Assembly (NCBI GenBank): GCA_016703745.1
Contig: JADJBK010000007.1
Span: 18,263 to 82,262, forward strand
Reading direction: 5' to 3'
From: Nitrosomonas sp.
Lineage (GTDB): Bacteria > Pseudomonadota > Gammaproteobacteria > Burkholderiales > Nitrosomonadaceae
Length of the DNA: 64,000 nucleotides
This document shows, piece by piece, positions 50,619 to 58,150 of the stretch (the first letter of the stretch is position 1; every line of letters starts with the position of its first letter). The notes beneath the pieces were generated by a model. It did not search any database, was not told the DNA's origin, and saw only the letters and a program-made list of their open reading frames with translations. The position numbers and the translations under genes are program-made.

Positions 50619-51026
50619 TCAAATCGTATCAAGAATGAACTTGGCCCGTATAGTGGTAACGAATATTTCAGCTTGTTCTACTATCTCCTGCGCATCGGCA
50701 AGCTCGACGGAATCACCTTTGTAGTCGGCTACCAGCCGGATTTCGTGCGCCCGGTTTAGAAGGCGTCCCACCTCTTTCGATACTGGGCCATTCTTGACCA
50801 AAAAATTGCTGAAAGCCCCGATCAGGCCGCTATGGGTGCGACCAATATTCGGCTCTACCGGTGCACCCGACGCCAGTAACGCTGCGCGGGCAGCGTCGAA
50901 CATAGCGTAGTAGGCACGGTTGGTTGCGCCATCCACGTCACCAAGATTGAGCAAGGCTCGCGCGGACGAACAGGCCGTGTCAGCCTTCGACAGCAAGATG
51001 TCTGGTGTTAGTTGTCGATTGCTCAT
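50619..51026 (-). CDS. HEPN-domain protein, HepT-like toxin (135 aa)
   Basis: The HEPN fold is seen in ALLNLGDVDGATNRAYYAMF and DAARAALLASG (residues about 24-55) with the later RAHEIRLVADYKGDSVELAD. The Arg-Ala-Tyr-Tyr and Arg-Leu-Val-Ala-Asp-Tyr blocks are as in PF05168-type HEPN proteins. It overlaps the nucleotidyltransferase gene upstream by 4 bp. In such pairs the HEPN protein can act as an RNase toxin that is AMPylated by the MNT partner, but the RNase motif R-x4-6-H is not clear here. Confidence 0.82.
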   Translation of the reverse strand: MSNRQLTPDILLSKADTACSSARALLNLGDVDGATNRAYYAMFDAARAALLASGAPVEPNIGRTHSGLIGAFSNFLVKNGPVSKEVGRLLNRAHEIRLVADYKGDSVELADAQEIVEQAEIFVTTIRAKFILDTI

Positions 51027-51361
51027 AGTCTAACTCCCTCCCGGATGATGTTGCGTAACAAGGCGGGGTTCGCGTAGTTCTCCGGCTGCTCCCACTCGTT
51101 AAGCCAGATTGGAAGCGGCGAGATGAGAATGCCAGTTTCGAGTAACACATCGAAAGCGACATCGGCCATATCCAGTTTGGCGACCAGGAAGCGTTGATGC
51201 TCGCCGCGCAAGAGTACAGCAACGTCCGCATCGCTGTCTGGGCGGTGTGTGCCACGCGCACGGCTGCCATAGACAATGACCCCAGCTATGTCGTAGCGAT
51301 TACCGATCAAGGTGAGGAAGCGACGGACTGCTTCCTCTGTGTCATGGTCAATGCGATTCAT
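51023..51361 (-). CDS. Minimal nucleotidyltransferase, MntA-like antitoxin (112 aa)
   Basis: The core motif GVIVYGSRARGTHRPDSDAD then VAVLL (residues about 29-53) is GSxx(R)G-x(n)-D-x-D, the metal-binding site of minimal nucleotidyltransferases, and FDVLLETGILISPLPI follows. The ATG at 51361 gives the family start; a longer frame to 51427 adds unrelated residues. It overlaps the HEPN gene by 4 bp, the usual MNT/HEPN toxin-antitoxin order. Confidence 0.82.
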   Translation of the reverse strand: MNRIDHDTEEAVRRFLTLIGNRYDIAGVIVYGSRARGTHRPDSDADVAVLLRGEHQRFLVAKLDMADVAFDVLLETGILISPLPIWLNEWEQPENYANPALLRNIIREGVRL

Positions 51362-51498
51362 ACAAACCCCACAATGAAATCCGGATTTCCTGGTTTTCTG
51401 TTCAAGCCGGTACTTGAATAAATTCAACTAAGAATTAGGGAACTCTATCAAGGAGACTTAAGCGTCAAGTGTAAAACCAAAACATATTGACTGATATG

Positions 51499-51828
51499 TC
51501 AATCCACTGTTTTCAGATACTGGTACAACGTTTCACGGCTGATACCAAAGTTACGAGCGATCAGTGCTTTTTGTTCCCCTGCCATGACTCTTCGCTTTAA
51601 TTCTGTAACCTGCTCACTATTCAGTGACCTCTTGCGACCTCGGTAAGCTCCACGCTGTTTGGCAAGCGCAATACCTTCTCGCTGCCGTTCACGGATCAGG
51701 GCACGTTCGAACTCCGCAAAAGATCCCATTACTGACAACATCAGGTTGGCCATCGGTGAATCTTCACCGGTAAAGACTAAACGTTCTTTGACAAATTCGA
51801 CGCGGATACCGCGCCCGGTAAAATCCTT
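51499..51828 (-). pseudogene. Serine resolvase (Tn3 type) truncated by an IS6-family element
   Basis: The remaining part starts at the AKDFTGRGIRVEFVKERLVF stretch, includes MLSVMGSFAEFERALIRERQ (the long E helix) and ends with a C-terminal HTH (LIARNFGISRETLYQYLKTV). The first 70 or so residues with the catalytic Ser are gone, cut at the IS6 end at 51829. The gene type matches Tn3-family resolvases, so a Tn3-like transposon once lay here. Confidence 0.85.
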
Positions 51829-52655
51829 GGCTCTGTTGCAAAAAATAAGCAAATTGGTGCATTATTGAATTTTTTCAGGGTATTTCTCAATGTCGGATTT
51901 CAAATGGCGACATTACCAGAGCGGTGTAATCCTGGGTTGTGTTAGATGGTACTGCAAGTACGGAATTAGCTATCGTGAATTGGAAGAAATGATGTTGGAG
52001 CGTGGATTTGAAGTCGATCACACAACGCTTTATCGTTGGGTTCAACATTATGCACCCGAAATGTAAAAACGCATGCGGTGGTACTACAAGCCGACGATGG
52101 GCTACAGCTGGCGGGTAGATGAAACCTATGTGAAGGTTAAAGGGAAATAGACATATTTGTACCGCGCTATTGATAAGCACGGTGACACGATTGATTTCTA
52201 TCTTTCACCTACCCGTAATAAGAAAGCCGCCAAACGGTTTCTAGGCAAAGCGCTCAAATCCATAAAACCATGGGCACATCCGCAGACGATTAATACAGAT
52301 AAAGCGCCGACTTTCGGTCCTGCCATTGATGAGTTGAAGGAAGAAGGGAAATGCCATGAGGATACGGTACACCGGCAGGTAAAGTACTTGAACAATATTG
52401 TCGAGGCTGATCATGGAAAACTCAAACAGCTGATAAATCCCGTACGCGGGTTCAAATCCATGAAGACCGCCTATGCAACGATCAAGGGGTTTGAACTCAT
52501 GCACATGTTCAAGAAAGGACAGATGGAGGCATGGAAATATGGGCAAGGTCTCATAGGAGAAATCCGTCTTATTGAAAGACAATTCGATATTTACACCGCA
52601 TAATCAAAAATATCAGAGATTTACTCTAGCCAACGCTATTTTTTGCAACAGAGCC
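51829..52655 (+). mobile_element. IS6-family element (827 bp), degenerate
   Basis: The ends are GGCTCTGTTGCAAAAAATA, inverted, in the IS6/IS26 style. The flanks AAATCCTT and GTTTTTAG differ, so there is no 8-bp duplication; together with truncated genes on both sides this implies that a deletion or recombination used this element. The transposase has two stop codons. Confidence 0.88.
51890..52603 (+). pseudogene. IS6-family transposase with two nonsense codons
   Basis: The frame from ATG 51890 reads ISYRELEEMMLERGFEVDHT, then APEM followed by TAA (52064-52066), then YSWRVDETYVKVKGK followed by TAG (52148-52150), then YLYRAIDKHGDTIDFYLSPT to the end. In relatives the two positions are Glu and Trp, so each stop is one base change (GAA to TAA, TGG to TAG). 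The DDE residues (WRVDETY, NTDKAPT, VEADHGKLK) are otherwise kept. Confidence 0.9.
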
Positions 52656-53344
52656 GTTTTTAGACCCGGTCGTGAAACGTGCCGGCTCCGAAAACCAGCC
52701 ATCACCAGCAGACCTAGAACGAACAGCATAGGTGTCGAAGGGACCGGCAAACCGCGATAGTAGTGATGTCCCTTGAGATTGACTAATGCTGACGTGATAC
52801 CCCAATCTCCCGATGGTACGATATCGACAATGGAAGTACCATACCAAGTGAGGCTCATGAAATCCATGGGGAAGGACAGGCTCGTCGGGGTGCCCGACCC
52901 AGTTGGTGGGTCGCCGATGATACCGTTGGTATTGTGCGCCGCGTAGACTATAGAGGTCATGATGCCACTGGTAAACGAAATATCGATTTCGCTCCCGTCC
53001 AAAGGAGTAACTGGGGCGATCCCACCCAATGGTAGGTTGTTAGCAGTCATGCCGGTTGCGCCCTCAAAGGTCAGTGTCAGTTCGGCTAAAGTCACATCCG
53101 AGACTTCGTACGGACATTGAGGCGTGCCGTTCCCTGCAGCCGGAATGGGATTTATCGGCCTTATGACCAAGCCACCATTTTCCATAATCCCCTCTTTCTC
53201 TGTGTCGGGAAACTTGGCGGTGAGAGTCCACTCTACTATATTGCAGTGGTCGTGTATCGCTACTGCCCAGACCGGCACAGTAGCGCACAGGAAAAAGACG
53301 AGTGCGAATGCCTGTTGCAAGAGATATTTCGATGTTCTGTTCAT
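52613..53344 (-). CDS. PEP-CTERM-type exported protein with element-coded tail (243 aa)
   Basis: A signal peptide (residues about 8-27, ALVFFLCATVPVWA) starts the protein, and a sorting-signal-like end follows: LPVPSTPMLFVLGLLVMAGF then RSRHVSR (about 200-228), that is a VPxxP motif, a helix and an Arg cluster, the PEP-CTERM plan recognised by exosortase. The central domain is of unknown function and has few cysteines. The native gene ends beyond 52656, where the IS6-family element begins; the last 14 residues (TALLQKIALARVNL) come from the element. The signal itself remains complete. Confidence 0.72.
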   Translation of the reverse strand: MNRTSKYLLQQAFALVFFLCATVPVWAVAIHDHCNIVEWTLTAKFPDTEKEGIMENGGLVIRPINPIPAAGNGTPQCPYEVSDVTLAELTLTFEGATGMTANNLPLGGIAPVTPLDGSEIDISFTSGIMTSIVYAAHNTNGIIGDPPTGSGTPTSLSFPMDFMSLTWYGTSIVDIVPSGDWGITSALVNLKGHHYYRGLPVPSTPMLFVLGLLVMAGFRSRHVSRPGLKTALLQKIALARVNL

Positions 53345-53474
53345 GACAGCGCGTGACGGCGTAAAAAGGATGATCTTCAGTGCCCAATCCTCGCACGGTA
53401 TGGCTTGCTGCTCATCCTACAGAAAGGATAAAGGTTTTTTCCTCCAATGCAACAAAAAATATATATGAGGATTT

Positions 53475-54100
53475 GGCTCTGTCGCATTAAGCGAGATTAT
53501 CGATAAATTTGTAGACTATTGAATTGGCTATGTCACCGTTAATTGTTGGAAATCACCCAAGGCAGAATTGAGCAAGGTTTCTGGTGTGATTTGACTGTGC
53601 TGTTCAAAAGCTCGTTGCCAACCCAGATAGTTTGACAAGTATTTGGTCGCCACGCCGTTAAAGCGCTCCAGCCACCGTTTAAGCCGGCTATGATAAGCAT
53701 TAACATTCTGTACATGATAAGCGCCACGAACCCGCTGACCTTGGCTAAGATTGACGATTTCGTGACTGATGCCTTCTGCCATGCAAAAGGTCTTGTAGGT
53801 CGGATTAGCATCACTGACCAGAAGAGCATCCGTATCCAGCGTCGGTTTTAGAGCGGCGACAAGAAGTTTCTTGGTGAGCGGTCCGTTACCGGTGACGAAA
53901 TCCAACGTTTGTCCCGAACGATCACAAAAGCATCTGATTTTGCTTAAAGGTACAATAAAACCCTGGTAGCTAGAAGCATTATTGCCTTTCATGCGAAAGA
54001 CGCCCAAGCAGTATGATCAGCTCAATCAAGAAGAGAGCAAAATCTCCATAAGCGAGAAATTCTTGGCATTCAGCTTGTACTCATGCCAACAATCCGTCTG
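53475..54100 (-). mobile_element. IS1595-type element remnant with GGCTCTGTCGCATTAAGC end
   Basis: The end at 53475 reads GGCTCTGTCGCATTAAGC and encloses the C-terminal part of an IS1595-type transposase on the minus strand. The other end is not found, and the remnant fades near 54100. This ties the solo ends at 8274, 11733, 19474 and 20759 to an IS1595-type family. Confidence 0.7.
53528..54007 (-). pseudogene. IS1595-type transposase, C-terminal half
   Basis: Reads SGQTLDFVTGNGPLTKKLLV, DALLVSDANPTYKTFCMAEG and then VNAYHSRLKRWLERFNGVAT then KYLSNYLGWQRAF, the catalytic and C-terminal blocks of the family. The frame upstream of the TTG at 54007 meets a stop, and the N-terminal zinc ribbon is missing. 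It is related to the scrap at 13514-13726. Confidence 0.82.
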
Positions 54101-54106
54101 CCTTAG

Positions 54107-54514
54107 ATGAGACAGGTAACTAATCAGGAAAGGTTTAGGCCGCCAGGCACTGGCCGGAAGCTTATCGTGACCAAACATCTAGAAATCGAACTTTCGTTGG
54201 ATATGGATGACGGTGACATACACCAACATTTCCTAGAGAACGTCGATGATCTGCATCCCGCCATGGATCTCGATGTGGGTCAGGACGCTGACAACCGCAT
54301 CCAAATCGATGAAATCGCTATTGAAGCTATCGAGTGCGAAAAGAACTCAATCTTCATAAAGTACATAGTCGAGTATTCCGCCTACTATGGATGTGATGAC
54401 GCGAATTTCTCGGATTACGATCAAAGAGCTATCACAGGTAAGCGTGTCGGCAATACCTTCGTATTCGAAGAACACGTTTATCCCGAAAGGCTAACTCTAG
54501 CGGACGAGCTTTAG
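54107..54514 (+). CDS. Unknown acidic protein (up to 135 aa)
   Basis: The body (LEIELSLDMDDGDIHQHFLE, then IEAIECEKNSIFIKYIVEYS and DDANFSDYDQRAITG) looks like a real soluble acidic protein with two predicted sheets, but I recall no named family. The start is uncertain: the ATG at 54107 lies at the edge of the IS1595 remnant, and a GTG at 54167 would give a cleaner 115-residue protein. A strong bidirectional terminator follows 58 bp after the stop. Confidence 0.5.
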   Translation: MRQVTNQERFRPPGTGRKLIVTKHLEIELSLDMDDGDIHQHFLENVDDLHPAMDLDVGQDADNRIQIDEIAIEAIECEKNSIFIKYIVEYSAYYGCDDANFSDYDQRAITGKRVGNTFVFEEHVYPERLTLADEL

Positions 54515-54572
54515 CTGACATGCCTAACACTTGATCCGGCCTGTGAAGGATTAGTAGGAGCTAAAAAGAAAT

Positions 54573-54609
54573 AAAAGGGCAATGCGTAGAAATACGCATT
54601 GCCCTTTTT
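54573..54609. terminator. Strong bidirectional terminator
   Basis: A perfect 16-bp stem (AAAAGGGCAATGCGTA paired with its complement at 54593-54608) closes on a GAAA loop and has an A-run on one side and T-run on the other, so it can end transcripts from both the gene on the left and the leftward gene at 54634. Confidence 0.92.
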
Positions 54610-54633
54610 AGCCAAACCAATTATTTTCGATAT

Positions 54634-55009
54634 TTATGAATCGTCGTTACCACTCGTTTTATTTGTGGTTGAAACTGATTTCATATCTGATTGCTCCGCT
54701 GCCATCGCGTGGTGAAGAGCAGCTTGCTCCAAATATTCTTCCGCTGCTTTTTCGTATTTACGAATCTTGTAAATCACGTGCGATTTAATGTTCTTGCCAT
54801 TTATACCGAAGTGGCTGGTACGTGGTTTGTTTTTGAAGATTTCTTGTTGCTCGGTAATCTTGGCTTCCATTTCTGCCGCCATGGACTCAAATTTATTAGC
54901 CAGGACCTCATGATTTACATCATCAGATGCAACAGAATTCATAGAGGCACCGAAGATCAGGAACATAAATAACGAAAAACTAAAACATATTTTTGGTCGT
55001 TGTTCTCAT
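54634..55009 (-). pseudogene. Small exported protein with frameshift in the signal peptide
   Basis: The intact part (54634-54966) reads MFLIFGASMNSVASDDVNHE and then a Lys/Glu-rich helical body with EYLEQAALHHAMAAEQ. A better start is the ATG at 55009, which has TAGGAGA upstream and reads MRTTTKNMF before a TAG; loss of one base near 54990 separates it from the hydrophobic LFMFLIFGASM core. Whole, it would be an exported protein of about 124 residues. The family is unknown to me. The shortened form from 54966 lacks the basic start of the signal peptide. Confidence 0.55.
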
Positions 55010-55118
55010 GATGGTTTCTCCTATAACTTCCCTTTGGAACCATTGTATGTCCGTCAACCTGATGAGTATATTGGGGTAACTATTATTCTTCTCTAAGGGT
55101 AACCTTTAGGAGGGTGCT

Positions 55119-55139
55119 ACGCCAAAACTGGCGTTTTAA
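55119..55139 (+). terminator. Weak hairpin with T-rich tail
   Basis: ACGCCA and TGGCGT pair around AAAC and are followed by TTTAATTTG. It is a short stem and may be a terminator or chance. It lies in the 246-bp gap before the HTH gene at 55256. Confidence 0.35.
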
Positions 55140-55255
55140 TTTGAATGTGAGCCCAAGTGCATTTTCATTTGCAGTTATTGTGAGTTCAAAAAAACGTTGA
55201 ATGCAAGCGGCTGTTTTTAAACGCGAGCCGTTACAATTAATGGAGGTTAATTGCG

Positions 55256-55570
55256 ATGCGCAAGACTAAATCAACTATTTTTGAGGCCGTATATGACACG
55301 GCAAAGGGTTTACACAAAGCCGGCGTGCTGGATCAAGTTACGTTGCGTGAATTCGATCGATTGTGCTTGCCGCCTATTGAACCGTTGAGACCGGAGCAGA
55401 TAAAAGAAATTCGCGAAGCCACACGAGTCAGTCAGGCGGTGTTTGCTGCCATACTAAACACAAGTGTTTCGACAATACAGAAATGGGAAATCGGACAGAA
55501 ACGGCCAACAGGAACCGCTCTTAAGTTGCTACATCTGGTGCAAAAGCGCGGTCTGAAAGCTGTCGTCTGA
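55256..55570 (+). CDS. XRE-type antitoxin-like regulator without toxin partner (104 aa)
   Basis: The C-terminal HTH is PEQIKEIREATRVSQAVFAA then NTSVSTIQKWEIGQKRPTG (residues about 45-85), in the manner of NadS or HigA2-type regulators that pair with RelE-type toxins. The N-terminal 40 residues (AVYDTAKGLHKAGVLDQVTL) are typical as well. No toxin ORF is found on either side, so this is an orphan or the toxin was lost. The ATG follows GGAGG at the ideal distance. Confidence 0.85.
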   Translation: MRKTKSTIFEAVYDTAKGLHKAGVLDQVTLREFDRLCLPPIEPLRPEQIKEIREATRVSQAVFAAILNTSVSTIQKWEIGQKRPTGTALKLLHLVQKRGLKAVV

Positions 55571-55778
55571 TCGGTTTAATTTCCTTATTTTGTAGCATTT
55601 ATGTATTTACGCATCAGAGGTCCAGATGTGTTAAGAACATATTATTAATCAATTGGTTATACTGGTTTTATAAATTGCTCATAATGTTTATTATGTTAAA
55701 TAGTATTAAATATATAACTTATTATCAATTAGTTATATATTAACTCCTAACCTTCAGAATATACTGTAACCAGTATAG

Positions 55779-56111
55779 TTAAGCGTCAAAAGCGACGTTA
55801 TGATAGGGTTCCCCTTGCTTATGAGGGCTTATTTGGATTGTTACTTTTTGATTCATCCGTTTTAGAAAATCGAGCAATTTATCAACGGTAAAACGGCTAA
55901 AATGGCCGTTTAGCAAGTGAGACACTTCAGTTTGTTTAATTCCTAACAGTTCAGCAATTTCCCGCTGTTTCATATCTTTTCTTTTAAGAAGCTCAACCAC
56001 ATGAAAACCAACCATACCGCGCGCTTGTAGCTCCTCGGCATTATCTATTCCAAGATCATCAAAAACATTACCTGAGCTGTTTTCAAATTCAATGTTCCCT
56101 TGTTTTTTCAT
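55779..56111 (-). CDS. HTH_37/XRE-type antitoxin-like protein without toxin partner (110 aa)
   Basis: Residues about 40-75 (VELLKRKDMKQREIAELLGI, then KQTEVSHLLNGHFSRFTVDK) form a Cro/C1 HTH, followed by LLDFLKRMNQKVTIQISPHK, the usual end of the HigA-like group associated with phage-type HigB toxins. The toxin gene should precede it on the minus strand, but 56112-56232 holds none. Upstream AT-rich DNA on the downstream side (55640-55770) carries TTATACTGGTT and its inverted AACCAGTATAG, possible operator halves for the divergent side. Confidence 0.83.
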   Translation of the reverse strand: MKKQGNIEFENSSGNVFDDLGIDNAEELQARGMVGFHVVELLKRKDMKQREIAELLGIKQTEVSHLLNGHFSRFTVDKLLDFLKRMNQKVTIQISPHKQGEPYHNVAFDA

Positions 56112-56232
56112 GGCTCTCTAGCTCCTTTGCTTCTTGGGGAAATTTTAAACGACTCCAACAGAAACATGCCATTCAGATATCGAGAATTACCGTGAACGTA
56201 GGCGATACTCGCTAATCAGCGTCTTATTTTAA

Positions 56233-56375
56233 GGCTATGTCATCGAACTGTGTGGAAATATTCCAACGGCTTCACCAGCGACTGAATAGTTTTCCATGAT
56301 TTGCTCCCACTAAACCCTAATATTCATCTGACATAGCCAGATTAATACGATTCTACACAGTTCGATGACATAGCC
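56233..56375. mobile_element. 143-bp MITE-like element with 21-bp perfect inverted ends
   Basis: GGCTATGTCATCGAACTGTG at 56233 is exactly inverted at the right end, 56355-56375. An extra inward GGCTATGTCAGATG lies inside (reverse strand, about 56324-56337), so it may be a nested or hybrid remnant. No coding capacity. It sits just beyond the 3' end of the arsenic-type transporter gene. Confidence 0.8.
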
Positions 56376-56404
56376 TATTTTAATGGTGCGATGAGTCTTC
56401 AGCA

Positions 56405-57365
56405 CTAAACAGTCGGCCTCGGAATCCACCAAAGATAGAAAACCATCCCAAAACTCCACCAGTGATTGCACAACAATGATTACGGCGACCACCTCCCAAC
56501 CTACGGGCAGCGCCAGAGCAAATGGAAGGACAATGAAAGAATTGCGCGTACCGAGACTGAAGGCTAGCGTCCGTCCCTGATCAGTTGGCAATCTTAGCCA
56601 GCGGGCAAGTATCCATGCGATTAGCGCAGCCAGTAAAAGAAATATTACAAATATTGGCACGACAACTGGCATGAACGCAAGTGCTCCGATTACTACATTC
56701 ACCCTGTATTCGCAATGAGAAACACAACCAGAGCAAGCAACGGCACCGGCAACCAGCCAAACGATCGCGCCACAAGCACGTTTGGGCCGCGCTTCAATCC
56801 AGCTTTCCGATACTGCTGCTAGCAGTAGAGGAGTTAGAACCTGGCAATAACTGGCCAAATATCAGTTAGCTTCAGGATCTGCGCTCAACTCAGTTCCTAC
56901 CATTAACCACAGATAGACCGGTAGTAACAACAATTGTAGCAAAAGATTGATAGGGTGTTATGCTAATTGCACGCGGCACATTGCCACCGCCCAGTTGACT
57001 AAAAGTAATAAACCAATCGGTGCAAGGTAACAGTAATACCAGCAGTACGCCCAGGCGTAATGCAGGGTGGTCAGGCAAAAACTGCACCAGCCCCCAAACC
57101 AATAGCGGAATTAAAATGAAATTGCCGATCAGTACGGCCTTGATAAAGCGATGATCGAGGAACGCATCATTCAGATGAAGCAGTGGAACCTGCGCAAAGT
57201 TGCGTAGAGCAATAAACCAAGTGCCGACCATAAAAGCGCCTCGAACAACGTTGCGAGTTCGAATTGAAAACTACCAAAGACCAAGCCCGCTATGATAGCG
57301 ACGAGATAGATCCATACCTGTTGGCGTTCTAGTGCGAGGCGACTAAACTGCATTTGTTTAAGCAT
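56405..57365 (-). pseudogene. Arsenic-resistance/bile-acid-symporter-type transporter, multiply frameshifted
   Basis: Fragments in three frames form one polytopic protein: LLWSALGLLLYATL (57365 side), then NFAQVPLLHLNDAFLDHRFI and LLVLLLPCTDWFITFSQLGG, then QVLTPLLLAAVSESWIEA and RTLAFSLGTRNSFIVLPFAL, and finally YLWWIPRPTV with a stop at 56405-56407. The PCTDWFITF block is typical of proteins annotated as arsenic resistance transporters in the ACR3/SBF superfamily. Breaks are near 57205, 56890 and 56450. Full length would be about 320 residues. Substrate is unproven; it is on the same strand as the mer genes. Confidence 0.75.
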
Positions 57366-57449
57366 AAGTTATTCCAGCATAATCTTTACATAGGGGTAGA
57401 TCCCATAAGGTGATGCAGGAGTACATAGGAAATATCATTGAATAAATCA

Positions 57450-57526
57450 CCCCGCCGCAAGCAGCGAGGTATTAAGAGCACTTCTTCAAGCTGCTGGTTT
57501 TCAACCAGCCTCCGCCCCAAGGGGCG
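57450..57526. repeat. Cluster of three hairpins between transporter and membrane protein
   Basis: In order: CCCCGCCGCAAGCAGCGAGG (imperfect stem, 57450-57469), CTGGTTTTCAACCAG (57494-57508) and CGCCCCAAGGGGCG (57513-57526), followed by GAATTTAACCC. The layout recalls subterminal hairpins of IS200/IS605-type elements or REP-like repeats; no transposase is nearby. Confidence 0.5.
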
Positions 57527-57583
57527 AGGAATTTAACCCGGAAGAGATTAAAAATGGAAAATACCATGTATTCATGTCAGCAC

Positions 57584-58008
57584 CTAAATCAGTGGTAGCA
57601 TCCAAGCTGGATAAGCTGAAATTCCATTACTTCTCTCTTGGGCTTTTATATCTTCCCAGAAAACTTCCGGCAACACGCATACTAGCAGCGTACCAATTAA
57701 TAGAAAGAGCCCTAATTCGTTAAATGATAAGATTTGTATCCATTGGATCCCAGTGGCTAACGCCAAAACAGCAGAAAGCAAAAATAGGGGCCACTGAAGA
57801 AACAGTGTATTCGGCCACACTGACGGGCATTTCTTAAACAGGAAATCCCCATCCAACTCAAAGCACCCATCCAGAGAATACCAGTGAGCAGTGGCGTTAG
57901 TTGCATCAACCGTAACCAGCATAATAAAAGTGGGCAATCCCATGCGGCAAAAAACCGGGATTTATTAGCCACCCAGTCGTTTGTGCTGGCTTCATATTTC
58001 TCTGACAT
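57584..58008 (-). pseudogene. Unknown membrane protein of the mer region, frameshifted
   Basis: The first frame (58008 leftward) reads MSEKYEASTNDWVANKSRFF, then TPLLTGILWMGALSWMGISC then NARQCGRIHCFFSGPYF; the second gives LFLLSAVLALATGIQWIQIL and LGLFLLIGTLLVCVLPEVFW. The Cys-x3-Arg-x-Cys-Gly-Arg-x-His-Cys-Phe block in a membrane protein is distinctive and I recall it from uncharacterised proteins near mercury genes. A shift near 57800 splits it. Restored it would have about 140 residues and three to four helices. Confidence 0.65.
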
Positions 58009-58150
58009 CGTGTATTCCGTTATTCAGTTATCTGGTTAATTGGTGTAGTTGTGAATCTAATGAATGCAAGTAGGTCAGCTGCGCATCAATTTTTGTTTGC
58101 AATAACCCATAGCCAATCGGTAGCCTGTAGCACACTACAATCAAGCTGCT

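Noticed and set aside
51821..52663. An 8-bp target duplication for the IS6-family element
   Set aside because: The flanks AAATCCTT and GTTTTTAG do not match.
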